The translations under genes were made by a program, and so were the position numbers. The notes below the pieces were generated by a model. That model made no database searches and was not told the origin of the DNA. It saw only the letters and a list, made by a program, of their open reading frames with translations. This document shows, in pieces, positions 9,900 to 22,440 of a stretch of 64,000 bases of DNA (position 1 is its first letter; each line of letters opens with the position of its first letter). The stretch is from Physella acuta (taxonomy: Eukaryota; Mollusca; Gastropoda; Physidae), in the NCBI RefSeq assembly GCF_028476545.1, contig NW_026731982.1, positions 1 to 64,000 on the forward strand, read 5' to 3'.

Positions 9900-10753
9900 T
9901 GTGATGACGCTAGTTCGGTCGGATAGGTCAAGTGGAAGAAGTTAATAGAAAAAGGCTATAGCTATTGGTTAGAGCAGGGGTTCCCAACGCCATGGCGCCC
10001 GCCGAACCAGTCGTATGTGCCCACCTCTCACTATTCGACAGAGACAGAATTTTTGTCATAAAATTATTGAAAGGTTGAAGGGGATGGAAATCAAAAGTTT
10101 GAGGGGGGGGGGGGGGTTGCAAATCGAAAATTTGAGGGTGAGGGTGCAAATCGAAAGTTTTGTCCCCGGGTGACGGGAAGGGTCGCTACGCCTCTGAAAG
10201 GAGTTTGTCGATTTAAAATATGTGGTGCCCGCCACCCTACCGATATTTTAGAATGTGCTCTAGAGTAAAAAAATGTTGGGAACCCCTGGGTTAGAGAGAC
10301 CAATGAAAGTACAGGAGCTGACCGGTCACGTGGGACGGTCAGCTGACCACTGAAGCGTGGATCTGCAGTTAGGAGGCAGGTGATAATAGGTCGTAGTAGG
10401 GAGCGGGCGTAATTATGTAGAGCTAGATAGACAGTTGATAAATAGAAGAGAGCGGTCTGAGTTAGGTAAAGATGTAGAGTTTAGTAGAGAGTTAAAATGT
10501 AATGTGTTAGAATTGGTCATGGAGGTGCAGTTAGATGGAGTGCGTAGTTAGTAGTAGTATTAGAAAGTACAAAGTATAGATTAGTTAGATAGAAGTAGTA
10601 GTAGTACAGTATAGACTCGTTAGGTAGGAAGTTGATAGTGTACATTTTTAATAAATAAATTTATATTTGACTTGAACGTGTGTGTTGGATTCTCATTATC
10701 TTCATCACCCCACTCTCACATATGGTGGTTGCTGCCCTTTCCCCACCCTCACA
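9900..10753 (+). mobile_element. LTR fossil (family 2) with nested MITE
   Basis: The sequence begins TGTGATGACG and ends CTCACA, followed by ACTGGCGG, a primer-binding-like TGG just inside. Near the 3' end is AATAAATAAA. The copy at 46553-46871 shares the start, GACCGGTCACGTGGGA, an AATAAAGAA-like signal, the CACA end and an ACTGGTG just inside. This is therefore a long terminal repeat plus a little leader, with no coding interior left. It is broken and old compared with the gypsy element at 13.1-19.9 kb. A hAT MITE (9975-10288) is inserted in it. Family unassigned (Ty3/gypsy or BEL/Pao possible). Confidence 0.6.
9975..10288. mobile_element. hAT-type MITE with perfect 8-bp duplication
   Basis: Starts CAGGGGTTCCCAACGCC and ends ATGTTGGGAACCCCTG, a 14-base perfect terminal inverted repeat. 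The target duplication GGTTAGAG is perfect (9967-9974 and 10289-10296). The related LTR at 46.6 kb reads GGTTGGTTAGAGAGGCCAAT without an insertion, which gives an empty site. The interior has G-tract/AAATCGAAAGTTTG units shared with MITEs at 45.0 and 62.8 kb. Non-autonomous. Confidence 0.93.
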
Positions 10754-12450
10754 ACTGGCGGAAGATCTTCCATTCACCCCCCCCCCCCCCCCCACCCCAC
10801 TAACAACATCCATACAATCAAAGTTCAACACCTAGCGCAAACACTAAGATGGATGCATCTCTACAAGGCTTATTTTTATTTATGTAGCTTTATTAACAAT
10901 TAAATGTTAAAATAACGGACAATACTAACTTCGAAAAACAAAGGGAATATTTCAATTTTACTGTGTATGTAAAAATAATAAAGGAGGTAAATCCATGTAC
11001 TTGTTTTTCAAAATATTTTACCGGTTATTCCCCTTGAAGTAAGACGGAGCACACAAGATCTGTAGCATGAAGCTGTTTAAGTGCCATAATTTTAGAATAA
11101 TTTTAGTTAAAGCAGAAGATTCAAGCGACTTTTTGTTACGTGTAGTAGACAGTAAGATACAAAAAATAGGTAAAAAAAAAATGTAGTCTAATAAAACCTC
11201 TTATAACTTTTTTTGAAATATCTGTAAAGAATATCTGTTATTATGCAAATTGTTGCAACTTTGTTAGCTTATGTTTCGGTAGAAAATTAGCTTTGCATAA
11301 CATGCCACTTCCAGTGTCTACACATTTTGTTTACATAATATTAAAACACATAAAATGATTTTTATTTTGTTTTTCAACTTCACTTGCAATTTATCGCGTC
11401 TGTATGGTTGTAGATGAGTAGTGTTTGTCCTATTTTTACAAACGACTAAATAAGTCTTTGCAATAATATAATTTCGATATGACTTGTATTTTCTTATACC
11501 AGCATTTTCTGCCAGCCAAACCCCTACCCCCTCTCCCAAATATAAAAATGTAGAGCTTATTAGATGAATAAAATGCATCAGTAACGTGCAATCCCGATAC
11601 TAACATATTCGTCTTAAAGTCACGTATAATGCTTATAACAGTTACATTTCGAATAATACAACATATTACGCAAGTATAATAGTAGTTTCGGTCAAACGTG
11701 CACAATATTGAAATTATTTAAACGTTTAATTGACAAATGTTAATAGTGTTGTTATACAATGTGTCGTCCAAGGTTTTACAATATAATCTATTTTATTATA
11801 TATTTGTTTCAAAACAATATAAATGCATATAGTCAAAATCACATTTATAAATTCATGTTTTACTATTTTACCTAAATGGATATTAAAGTATAAAAAAAAA
11901 ATCTTTAAATAGAATAATGCATATTTTTCGTTATTTCTATCACGTGTCCAATGTTACAAACTAATACAGTTTGCACAAAACATATTTTAATAAAATTGGT
12001 AGAACTATATTTTCTTCTTTCAACTCCTCTTACATTTTTGTTTAAACGTTATTTAGCAACACATGTATGGATGATTTACCTTTGCTGTTTTAAAAGGGAA
12101 GTAACTATTTAATAACTGCGAGCATTGCTTAGTAACAACTTCAAAAGAAATAATTATAAAACCTAGACAGTGGTATAAATTTCAATAGATACACTTTCAA
12201 ATCATGTTGATTTCAGTGCACTCGATACTTAAAGTTTTTTTAAAAAATATTTTGTATCAAAATTTCATTTGTTGTACGATTAGACATGTATTAAAATGTA
12301 CTTTATGCTTATATTATTATATTTAAAACTACAAACTTAAAGAAACCTAATTTCGTATTCTTTTCATAAAGTAAAACTTCAGTTTGAGCAACGATTAGTG
12401 CCCGGTATAGATTGACATTATTTTTAGTTCTTTTAACAACTGTCGGCCTA
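10754..12450. other. No gene recognised
   Basis: AT-rich intergenic-type DNA with a C-tract near 10777-10792 and otherwise no element ends, tandem repeats or persuasive coding frames. Open frames here (for example around 11318-11705 on minus) have no recognisable motif. Confidence 0.55.
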
Positions 12451-12464
12451 TAACTCAAATAAAC

Positions 12465-12640
12465 CCCAACTCACAAACCTTTAAGAAGCCCAGTCCTGCC
12501 GTACAAAATGGGACAACTCAACACTACAACACTCAACTTAAGAGGAAGGGAAGGCAATATAAAACACCAAGCACACATACTAGACATATAGAATACATAT
12601 AGTTTACTGCTACAAGGGCTTAGTGTTTGGGTTTGGTCAG
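12465..12640 (+). mobile_element. LINE ORF2 5' end fragment
   Basis: The plus strand reads MGQLNTTTLNLRGREGNIKH from about 12508, continuing QAHILDI, then after a stop NTYSLLLQG. TLN(V/L)RG near the start is the first conserved block of APE endonucleases. The same segment recurs at 53.95-54.11 kb, and its end leads into the ILLQET motif seen at 4.6 and 9.6 kb. Decayed. Confidence 0.65.
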
Positions 12641-13095
12641 GGTCAGCTCTGGATTCCGAGTTGGCGAGAGATTTCATTAGAGTTTATGTTTTGATTTTTA
12701 GAGATCTACCAATTCAATTTTGACAAAATAGGGACAACAAAAACTCTTAAGTCTCCAGATTATGAAATGTTTGAATGATGGCTCAGATAATAAACACTCT
12801 CCCTCCTCCTCATTATTGCAGGAGAGTGTTACGTCCCTTACGTGTCCCCTGCTTGTGTGTGTGTGTGTTGTGTGCTGGAACGGCAGGTACCCTCCCTTTG
12901 GTGTATAGTTGTATCCCTTGGTTGAGTGTGTTTACATGGAGCAGTGGTGTTCACGTGAGGTGTGTCAGGTGACGGGTGTCAGAACGTGTGCTAGGGTGTG
13001 AATCAGTCAGTTGTAGTGTGGCTGTGGACGTGGAACGTGGTGTTGAGTATTGTTATTTATGTTGTAGACCCCTTTGATCTTTCATTATTTTATTA

Positions 13096-13096
<1 letters not shown>
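12641..13096. other. No gene recognised
   Basis: Moderately GT-rich sequence around 12850-13060. No motif or element end was identified before the (TA)n tract. Confidence 0.5.

Positions 13097-13126
<30 letters not shown>
13097..13126. repeat. (TA)n microsatellite at the retrotransposon insertion point
   Basis: A short TA run ending exactly where the LTR begins. The same array evidently continues at 19949 beyond the other LTR. Confidence 0.95.
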
Positions 13127-13130
<4 letters not shown>

Positions 13131-13844
13131 ACGAGGCTATTTGCCTGTAGTGCCAAATGTTAACGAGTTCTGCTCGACAACGCCAAATGTTACCGAGTCT
13201 AACCACTCATTCTTCACAACATCGACCACAGTATAGATACTCGAAGATGCAGGTTCGCTATTGATCCTTTTATTACATGAATCAAAGAAATGCTTCACAA
13301 TAATATAATGAATCAAAAGGAATGCTTCACAATAATAGTCTGAATCAACTGACCCCCAACAGTCCTCACTAGTCTTCACATAACTGAATGCACATGTCTA
13401 TCGTCCTTCTTAACACAATACGGCTAACCCGTTCAATAACCAACTTGATACTGCCACACTGACTGACTGATCGAGAGAGAGATACACACACCTCGAGAGA
13501 GACTCGAGAGACCTGCGAGCTCAGCCGTCGCCTTCCTATATATCCCCCTCGTATTCGTAATCGTATTCGGTTCTATCATAATCGTAATCGTAATCGATTC
13601 TAATCGTTGCATCAGAATGTTAATTACGCCGCTTCTGTCGTACAGTCCGATTTAATAAGCCATCTGCATCCTGTCACATCAAAGTTGACAGACCGTATTG
13701 CATTCTTCTCGTATCGCTTCCCAAGATACTACGCCTTGGCTTTCTGATCGTTATCAGCCAACACCTGCGTTATTACATCAGTCGTGTCAAAGTTGACAGC
13801 GCTGTACTGCGTTCTCATATCTCTGGTAACTTCCCCTAGTTACA
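13127..13844 (-). repeat. LTR (3' LTR of the minus-strand element)
   Basis: 718 bp, TG...CA bounded. On minus it has a TATA-like GGATATATAGG near 13540-13552 and an AATAAA downstream near 13268-13275. This is the order expected for an LTR promoter followed by a polyadenylation signal. It also contains reiterated (C)GTATTCG/(C)GTAATCG-type motifs near 13550-13600. Confidence 0.93.
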
Positions 13845-14044
13845 TCCACCCCTGCCTTTTTTTGTGTGTTATCAACCACAAACAACGCTTGGCAGGTGCA
13901 GTCCTTCAAAGTCAATCGCACCACCGTAAAAAAATTTATTGTTCCACTCACTGTCAATGTCGTCACATTCGTATAAGATTGACCGTTATCCCTATTTCAC
14001 ATATCAAATGTGTCTACATCATCTTCCTCAGACACAAAACAGTT

Positions 14045-17000
14045 CTAGAATTCACATCCACCTTTTTCGTTTGGTGCCTTCACCAGTTCACTTTTATGAC
14101 TTTTTGAACAGTCTGTTCTCATACCAGCGCGACCATGAAAGAATTGATGGTTGCTGACAAAAAATTTCGTATTCTTTCTGTTTCTCAAACTTCTCCGCGG
14201 ACCACTTATCTGATGGTCTACTGTCTCTCTGTTTCTAGGAGGAACGGGATCCTCTTCGTTGCCGTTATCCTCCACTTGTGTATCGCTGTTGTTCTGTTGA
14301 TGGTGACATGGTTCCGGGATGGGTATGTGAATTTCCGTTATAGTTTCCGGTTCCCTAGTTGTCTTGGGTTTCCTTGTGTGTAACTGCTCTTCTTGACTAT
14401 GACAATATTTCTTTAATTGAGCAATATTCGCCCACCGATCCGGTTTGGTGTGATCGATGGGTCTTATCTTAAAGGGGCCACCTGCTACTTTAGGCATCTC
14501 CACGACTTGCCATATCTCCTGTCCCCAGAGGTCGTGGATTTTGTTTCTGCCTAACGGGTGGCTACGCAGTAATACCCTGTCGTTCAGTTTGAGTGGCGGG
14601 TCCTTTGTCTGTACCGGCGGTTCCCTTCGCCGTGCTTCATGTTCTAGTCTTTCCTGTACTACCCTGTACATTTCTCTAATTCGTCTCATATGTTCATTCA
14701 CATATTCCAGTGCAGTGTATGAGCCAGTCATACTCTCCTTTTTTCCTAGGAACAAGTCAAGAGGGAGTCGAGCCTCCCGTCCGAACAGCAACATGTGTGG
14801 CGAAAAGCCGGTTGTGGCATGGGGGGTGCAGTTGTATAGATATACCAACTCTGGGAGAAAATCAGGCCAACGTTTTTTCTGTTCAGGTTCTAGAGTACGC
14901 AGCAAATCATGCATGCTGCGGTTGAACCGCTCGCACTGTCCGTTTCCTTTCGGATTAAATGTGGTTGTTCTAGATTTGTTGATCCCGTAGTGGCTGCACA
15001 GTTGGTTAATTACTTCTGACTCAAAGGCCCTTCCTTGGTCAGAGTGTAATTGACTTGGTATGCCATATTTGATGAACCAATGTTCTATTAAGACCTTTGC
15101 CACTGTTTTGGCAGTCTGATCTCGTGTGGGCACCGCCACAGTCCATTTGGTGAATACATCAGTCACTACCAACACATGTTCCGTCCCATCCGATGATTGT
15201 TCCAACGACGTAAAGTCCATAGCCACAATCTCTAGTGGTTTTGTCGCTAGTAGGTGTCCTGATGGCTGTCTCATTTTGACAACTGGCATTTTCGCATGCT
15301 GACACCTCACACAAGCCTCACAATGGCGTTTGACCTCCATTTCCATATTGGGCCAGTAACACCTCCGTCGTAATATTTTGTGCGTCCTGTCCTGACCCTG
15401 GTGTCCTGCCCTGTCATGTGCCAACCTTAGCACTTCTTCTCGTAATTGTCCAGGCACCACCACCTGGTGTATTGTCCCATCAATTTGGTCATGAATTCTC
15501 CGCATGAGAACACCATCCTTTATACTGAGACGGTCCCACTGACTCAGTAGTTTCTTTGTTTCCCGACCAAACTGTTCTCTTTCCCTTCTTCTTGGGAATT
15601 TTTGTTCCTGGACGTGTTTCAACAGCGGCTGTAAGCCACTATCCGTTCTCTGGGCATCTCTTATCTCTTTGTGATTAAGGCAATTAAAATCACTAATGTC
15701 CATATGTCCGGGCTCTGTGGATATGTGCTCCACCCCGGTCTGTCCGTTTTGCATCACTTGCACCCCGTGAGGGATATCTGTTGACGCTCTGACCCCACAT
15801 ATTCCTGTCAGCGTTTCTTCCTCATCGCCCGGTCTCTCGTACGGATTCCTTGATAAAGCGTCCGCATTGCCATTGGACCGCCCCGGGCGATATTTTATCT
15901 CCAGGTCAAAGAGTGCCAATTCTGCTGCCCATCGCTGTTCGATGGATCCCAACTTTGCTGTCTTTAGGTGACTCAAGGGGTTATTGTCAGTGTATACCAC
16001 ACATTTAGCACCTAATAGATAGTCCCTGAATTTTTCAGTCACAGCCCATTTTAATGTCAAAAGTTCTAGTTTCATGGCGCTGTAATTTGTCATGTTCTTC
16101 TCTGATTCCTTCAGAGCTCGACTGGCATACGCAATAACCCTGAAACCTTGCTTTTGTTGTTGTGATAGCACAGCTCCCAGACCTTTAGAGCTGGCGTCAA
16201 TTTCTAGCCGAAATGGTTTGTCAAAGTCCGCGTATCCTAATATCGGCGTCTCTGTCAAAGCCTTTTTCAAGAGCTTAAACGAGTTCAGGCATTCATCAGT
16301 CCATAATTCACCTATCAGTTGTGTTTTGCCTTTCTTTTTCTCCTTACTGTGTTTCTTTGTCATTTTGTTTACCAAGTCATGCAACGGTGCGGCAATTTTT
16401 GCAAAACCAGGTACAAATTTTCTATAATAGGAAGCAAAGCCCAAGAATGATCTGACCTCTACCGTGGTTGTTGGCTGTTTCCATTCTTTAACCGCTGCAA
16501 TTTTATCTGGGTCAGTGGCGATGCCATCCGACGAAATCACATAACCCAAAAAATGTACCGATTTCAGACCGAAGCAGCATTTGTCTGGGTTCAGCTTTAC
16601 TCCTATCTCCCTAAGACGGAGAAACACTTGTTCTAATCTTTCTAGATGGTCCTCCCAAGTTTTTGAGTAAACTAGTATATCATCCAAGTACACCAACATT
16701 ATTTGAAATAGAAAGTCACTCATAGCACTCTGCATTACTCGCTGGAATGTAGCAGGTGCATTAGTTAGACCAAACGGCATACGGGTCCACTCGTACAGTC
16801 CCAGTGGAGAAATAAATGCAGTCTTATGTTGATCGTTGGGGTGCATGGCCACTTGGTGGTAGCCGCTAGCCAAATCTAAGGTAGAAAAAAATCTTGCTCC
16901 CCCCAACGCATCAAGACATTCATCAATACGAGGCAAGGGGAATGCATCCCTTCTTGTGATATTGTTCAATTTCCGGTAATCACCACAACACAGTCTTATC

Positions 17001-17515
17001 TCCCCCGACTTCTTTTTTACCACTACTATCGGTGCCGCATACGGGCTCGTGCTGGTTGTAATAATTCCCTTCTTTAGTAGATCGTTCAGGTGTGCTTTCA
17101 CCGCAGAGTAGTGACTTGGTGGTAATCTTCGATAAGGTTGCGCCACCGGCTTGTCTTGTAGTAAGGGTATCTGGTGTTTTATTACTTCCGTGTAACCCAA
17201 ATCACCCTCGTACGAGGCAAATATATCCCTGTACTTATTCAGCAATTCATTTAGTTTTGGGTCCTCAGTTTCCGGGAATGTATATGATCGGCCATCCTCT
17301 TTCTTCACCTCGGCCGTCACATTGACCGACCTAATTGTTACTTCATTACTGCTGGTATTGCTCAGTTCGATGCACTGTGCCGACCTTGGTACCTCGACGT
17401 TCTGTGGTACTCCTACCAGAGTATTAGGCGGTATAAAAATTTCCTCATCCAAAACATTTGCCACTAATCCTTGAACTAGTCCATTTTCCGCTGATGTGTA
17501 TGTCCGCAGTAACAC
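14045..17515 (-). CDS. pol region: reverse transcriptase, RNase H, integrase (LTR retrotransposon)
   Basis: A long open region of about 1150 codons. Counting from its 5' end: reverse transcriptase around residues 130-330 with the FSTLDLASGYHQ block and catalytic YLDD at about 276-279; RNase H from about 450 starting with LEIDASSKGLGAVLSQ; an HHCC-type integrase zinc module (H...H...CEAC..C) near 690-730; and the integrase core with MDFT...VVTDVFTKW and SDQGRAFES, then CERFNRS. A C-terminal GPF-like module (GGPFKIR) is seen near 1040. The family makes cDNA from its RNA in virus-like particles and inserts it into the genome. It lies directly downstream of the gag-protease region. Such families commonly express pol by read-through or frameshifting. 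Confidence 0.95.
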   Translation of the reverse strand: MLLRTYTSAENGLVQGLVANVLDEEIFIPPNTLVGVPQNVEVPRSAQCIELSNTSSNEVTIRSVNVTAEVKKEDGRSYTFPETEDPKLNELLNKYRDIFASYEGDLGYTEVIKHQIPLLQDKPVAQPYRRLPPSHYSAVKAHLNDLLKKGIITTSTSPYAAPIVVVKKKSGEIRLCCGDYRKLNNITRRDAFPLPRIDECLDALGGARFFSTLDLASGYHQVAMHPNDQHKTAFISPLGLYEWTRMPFGLTNAPATFQRVMQSAMSDFLFQIMLVYLDDILVYSKTWEDHLERLEQVFLRLREIGVKLNPDKCCFGLKSVHFLGYVISSDGIATDPDKIAAVKEWKQPTTTVEVRSFLGFASYYRKFVPGFAKIAAPLHDLVNKMTKKHSKEKKKGKTQLIGELWTDECLNSFKLLKKALTETPILGYADFDKPFRLEIDASSKGLGAVLSQQQKQGFRVIAYASRALKESEKNMTNYSAMKLELLTLKWAVTEKFRDYLLGAKCVVYTDNNPLSHLKTAKLGSIEQRWAAELALFDLEIKYRPGRSNGNADALSRNPYERPGDEEETLTGICGVRASTDIPHGVQVMQNGQTGVEHISTEPGHMDISDFNCLNHKEIRDAQRTDSGLQPLLKHVQEQKFPRRREREQFGRETKKLLSQWDRLSIKDGVLMRRIHDQIDGTIHQVVVPGQLREEVLRLAHDRAGHQGQDRTHKILRRRCYWPNMEMEVKRHCEACVRCQHAKMPVVKMRQPSGHLLATKPLEIVAMDFTSLEQSSDGTEHVLVVTDVFTKWTVAVPTRDQTAKTVAKVLIEHWFIKYGIPSQLHSDQGRAFESEVINQLCSHYGINKSRTTTFNPKGNGQCERFNRSMHDLLRTLEPEQKKRWPDFLPELVYLYNCTPHATTGFSPHMLLFGREARLPLDLFLGKKESMTGSYTALEYVNEHMRRIREMYRVVQERLEHEARRREPPVQTKDPPLKLNDRVLLRSHPLGRNKIHDLWGQEIWQVVEMPKVAGGPFKIRPIDHTKPDRWANIAQLKKYCHSQEEQLHTRKPKTTREPETITEIHIPIPEPCHHQQNNSDTQVEDNGNEEDPVPPRNRETVDHQISGPRRSLRNRKNTKFFVSNHQFFHGRAGMRTDCSKSHKSELVKAPNEKGGCEF

Positions 17516-17545
17516 GACGCCTGCCCTCAGTGCGGCGCCACATGG

Positions 17546-18961
17546 TTATATCATCACCTCACCATGCACGCTTCTATCACCAATTTGTAATGTGATTGCC
17601 TTGACCGTGTTTGCCGGGACTGATATCCTTCCTCTGGTCTTGGCAAACCTGGCCAACTTGGATCCCCGACCTGGTGTGGTCGATCCGACAATATTTGTAA
17701 GAAATTCTGGCAACTGGCCAAGAATATTCATGCCCAACAGGCAAGGTATATTTGACACATTTGTCTCTAGGTTGTGTTTCGTAACGAACACCCCAACCTG
17801 CTTCAACCTATGTCCCGCCACCACAACATCCGCCAGAAAATAACCACAGTATGGAATGGTTAGTCCATTAGCTGCCGTCAGGCGCATGCATGTGTCAGAC
17901 CTCAACCTATGGTCTTTTCCTTTCATCCATTTGGTGTAAAAATTTTCCGTAGTTGTCGTCACCTGGGAGCCTGTATCCACAATTGCCTTCACCGCGATGT
18001 CCCCAATCGTAATCACCATTTCGGGACAGACTCCCATCATTTTGCTTCTTGGGCCATAACCTCGCCCCTCTGTAGCCTGACCCTGCCTTACAGAGGACGA
18101 CCGTTTCACCGGACAGTACCGTGCCATATGTCCGGGTTGTGAACAGGACAAGCAAATTGGTCGACCGTCAGCCGTCCACCGGAGTGATGGACCGGCGGGT
18201 CGCGGCCGTCCAACCTGTCTCTGTTTTGTCCCGTTCTTTTCCTGATTCTCAGCTGTTGACCTGCTTTCCAACCTCTCCAATCTTTGGTTAACCTTATCCA
18301 GGTGGGCCAACAGTTGAGCCATCATGGTTTCCACCGTGCCGGTCCCCGTGGGTGGGGATGGTTTATGTTCCGGCACAGAGACTTTGTCCACCGAACAGTT
18401 CGATTGGTCCTCATCCTCGGACCTGCGGATCGCTGAGTTCCTGACCTGAAGGAAGGTCAACTGCGGGTCTTTGTGGACCTCCTCTTTCAACTCTCTCCTT
18501 AAGATCGGGGTTGCTAGCCCCTCGATGAACTGGTCCCTCAGTAGGCGTACATCAATGTCAGGTGTTTTGCCCTTTACCGAATCAAAGGCCCTGTTTATTC
18601 GGTTTGAATACTCCATCACACTCTCCGCCATTCTCTGCTTTAAGCCTACGAACCCCGTTAGCAGTTGCGATCCCGACCGTCTCTCCCCAAAGGTCTCCAT
18701 AATTAGATCCAGCACCTTATCTGGATCTGATTGGACGGTTTTATCGTGGCATTTGACCTCTGCCCTAACCATCTCTCCTATACTGCCCATCAGCAGTCTT
18801 AATCTTTCCTCTGGTGACATGTTTCTCGAGGCCCAGGCCGCTTTGACCTCCTCCCTGAACCTGTTGGTTAAAGTTGGATCACCGTCCCCGTAAAATTTGT
18901 TAATGTGGGACTCTCTGGGCAGGACCACAATATGGGTCTGCTTCTCGTCCAGAGTAGACAT
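17546..18961 (-). CDS. gag-protease region (LTR retrotransposon)
   Basis: About 471 codons, starting at an ATG at 18961 (MSTLDEKQTH). The N-terminal half is capsid-like gag with a retrotrans_gag-style segment (ERLRLLMGSIGEMVRAEVKC and QRMAESVMEYSNRINRAFDS). A CCHC knuckle CLSCSQPGHMARYC lies near residue 275, for RNA packaging. Further on, AIVDTGSQVT is the aspartic-protease active-site motif (DTGS). The gag, knuckle, protease order is standard for Ty3/gypsy, and the pol region follows closely. Confidence 0.93.
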   Translation of the reverse strand: MSTLDEKQTHIVVLPRESHINKFYGDGDPTLTNRFREEVKAAWASRNMSPEERLRLLMGSIGEMVRAEVKCHDKTVQSDPDKVLDLIMETFGERRSGSQLLTGFVGLKQRMAESVMEYSNRINRAFDSVKGKTPDIDVRLLRDQFIEGLATPILRRELKEEVHKDPQLTFLQVRNSAIRRSEDEDQSNCSVDKVSVPEHKPSPPTGTGTVETMMAQLLAHLDKVNQRLERLESRSTAENQEKNGTKQRQVGRPRPAGPSLRWTADGRPICLSCSQPGHMARYCPVKRSSSVRQGQATEGRGYGPRSKMMGVCPEMVITIGDIAVKAIVDTGSQVTTTTENFYTKWMKGKDHRLRSDTCMRLTAANGLTIPYCGYFLADVVVAGHRLKQVGVFVTKHNLETNVSNIPCLLGMNILGQLPEFLTNIVGSTTPGRGSKLARFAKTRGRISVPANTVKAITLQIGDRSVHGEVMI

Positions 18962-19230
18962 TTTATTCCTCTAGTAAAAAAAAAGAGTTCTTTCTTACCG
19001 TGTGTGTATGAAAAAATTTTCCTCGTTCCTCAATTTTCACTGTTCCTGTATGTCCGAATTCACACACACACTAAACACAGTTATGAACTAGGTTGACTAT
19101 GGGTGCCTAACGCGGCAAGTCTCGTTGAATTCATCCTGTTCGCAGCGCCAAATGTAACGAGTCCCCGAGTCTATCCTGCCGACAACGCCAAATGTAACGA
19201 GTCTCTGGCTACCCTGCTCGCAGCGCCAAA

Positions 19231-20361
<1,131 letters not shown>

Positions 20362-20388
20362 AAATATCTTATTATTATCATTAGTTAT

Positions 20389-22140
20389 TATAGGTTGCTT
20401 TGATTTATTGTTCGTTGTAGTTTGAGAGAGAGTGAAGTTGTATCGTAGGGTATTCTTGTGTAGTCAAGTAGTTGAAGTGGGCGAAATAATGTTGTTGAAG
20501 AAAGTTTATTTTTCGTGGTATTGATGTGTAGAAGATTGTTAAAAAGAAAAAAAATTGAGAGTGATCGAGTAGCCGAAAGCTTGGTTAAGTAGTTGAAATG
20601 GGCGAGGTGAGGCTGTTGACGAGTGTTTATTTTATGCGAGTTGAGTACTTGTGAAGTTGTTTGAGTAGTTGATCTTTGAGGGATGTCGAATTGACTTGAA
20701 GGTGTTTGTGACGGAACCTACCACCTAAGATTTCTCCTAGGTGGGTGTGGTCAGTCTGAAAACTAGAAAATTGAAAATTAGCCACTCGTACATTTGAAGC
20801 CACCCAATACAACTACTTGGTGACTGATCTAGAGGGCATGGTGCACGTCGAGGGATGTGTAGGCACAAACCCACAGCGATCGATGGCGAGATTTGATATT
20901 CGAAAGAAAATGAAGAACCCGAGGATTAATAATGAAAAACTAATTTGTATTAGAAGTTTTCTCCACTATACAAAATGAATGTTACCTTATTTAAAGCTTT
21001 CCAATTTATAAAAAGGGAAGACTACTAAGTGAAAATTACAAAAAAATGTTGTAAATCATTATTTACAAAGCTTTTAAGACACTTCTTAAATGAAAAGAAT
21101 ACAACAATACGCATATTATTTTAAAATTAATATTAATATAATGTTTAAGTATGTTTCGGAACAAAACAGATGTATTATCTCCCTTAGTATATTAAATTTA
21201 TAAATACGGGAAGTAACTGTTACAATTAACAATAATTTCGTGAATGCATTCAAATAGGAATATTGTGGTTGTGCAAGTCAAATGCGTCGCGAGGCAGAAA
21301 TATGCTTTTCCCCAGGTCAGTGATTGATTAATTAAAGTTAAAAAGTCTATTAAGTACAGATTGACGATCTCGTAAAGGGAGGGAGGGGGGGGGGGGTGAC
21401 TCCATTGCAAACTTGCTAACTATAGAGAAAACAATGATACATCCATCTGAATAATTTAAAAAGGAAGAAATGTTTAGTCGAATATTTTCAATATAAGTAA
21501 ATCAATGACCGGCGTGGGTACGAGAGAATGTCTAATTTACTTTTTTTCCCACTTGAATGATACCATGTAGTTTAAAAAAAAAAAACAACCAAAAAATGTT
21601 ATTTTATTTTTCAAATATTTCTAACAATTAAAGATTAAAATAAACGAATGGCACAAGATAAATATATATGACCTTGGTGTGATACGGTTAGATGTCATAT
21701 TTCATGCTAATCAATTCATGTTCTGACTTTTTGTGCATTAGGTGTTCTTATTGTAATTGTATTCATTACGCCCAATGTACCTGAATCTATTTTTAATGTG
21801 TTAGAATATTAACACCATATCTTTAAGATAGTCAACTACTGTTTTTGTTAGTCTCGGTAGAACATTAATTCCCTTTGATTTAACCAGCTTTAGGGCTGGT
21901 AAGTAGGTCACCAACCAGTTCTACAGATCAATAAAACCTGCTTGTGTTACCTCTCCAGACATGATTAATATACATAAATTTAACACATATACACAAACAA
22001 ATGGCGCACAGTAGATCTACAAAGTTTGAACGCAAGTATATGTTGTAAGAAACTATCCGAAGTTAATAACACATGTATTTTATATCATTTAAAGTTAAAT
22101 ATTTAAACATACCACATGAAAAAAATATGAATTGTATTTA
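20389..22140 (+). repeat. Long direct repeat H, copy 1 (contains part of repeat A)
   Basis: About 1.75 kb, closely matching 25703-27640 in the same orientation. It starts ATAGGTTGCTTTGATTTATT and ends in the TTTAAAGTTAAATATTTAAACAT region. The first 450 bp have internally repeated GTAGTTGAARTGGGCGA units and a small hairpin (CCACCTAAG...CTAGGTGG). From about 20900 it is repeat A on the minus strand. No coding region recognised. Confidence 0.9.
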
Positions 22141-22149
22141 CATTTTAAA

Positions 22150-22244
22150 TTATTGGTACTGTCGAATTCACACATTAGGAATTGCTGAAAAATTGAAAAT
22201 AAAACAACTAAATAGCGGCGAATGATACGCCGCGGTTCGGCTCC
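22150..22244 (+). mobile_element. Helitron-like family C, 3' end fragment
   Basis: This is the 3' terminus of the family described at 57463-57893. It has ACTGTCGAATTCACA, then the hairpin GCGGCGAATGATACGCCGC (22215-22233), then GGTTCGGCTCC followed by host T. The right flank TTGTTATTATTCTGG continues as repeat F. The second repeat-F copy at 47.49 kb reads AACA-TTGTTATT at this point, so the end lies at an A|T position as in Helitron insertion. The 5' part is missing. Confidence 0.6.
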
Positions 22245-22440
22245 TTGTTATTATTCTGGTTTGTTATAATTTTATTATCACGCACTAGTAAATTTACAGC
22301 AATACTAATTTATTTTATATTTAATGGTATTAAATACTTAAGTTAGTGTAATTCTGAAAAAAAAAGTTTTTTTTCAATATTTTCAATTTTTTGTAATACA
22401 ATAATATAGAAGTAAATATATGTTAAGGTCTTAATTAAAT
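22245..22440 (+). repeat. Interspersed repeat F, copy 1
   Basis: Matches 47492-47690 in direct orientation: TTGTTATTATTCTGGTTTGT, CACGCACTAGTAA, TTTACAGCAATACTAA, and TACAATAATAT further on. Confidence 0.8.

Noticed and set aside
13137-13379. 80-codon frame identical at 13137-13379 and 19241-19483
   Set aside because: It lies in the two LTRs of the retrotransposon; identity is due to the LTRs, not to a duplicated gene.
14135-18893. Several plus-strand frames of 70-177 codons
   Set aside because: Antisense shadows of the gag-protease and pol regions on minus.
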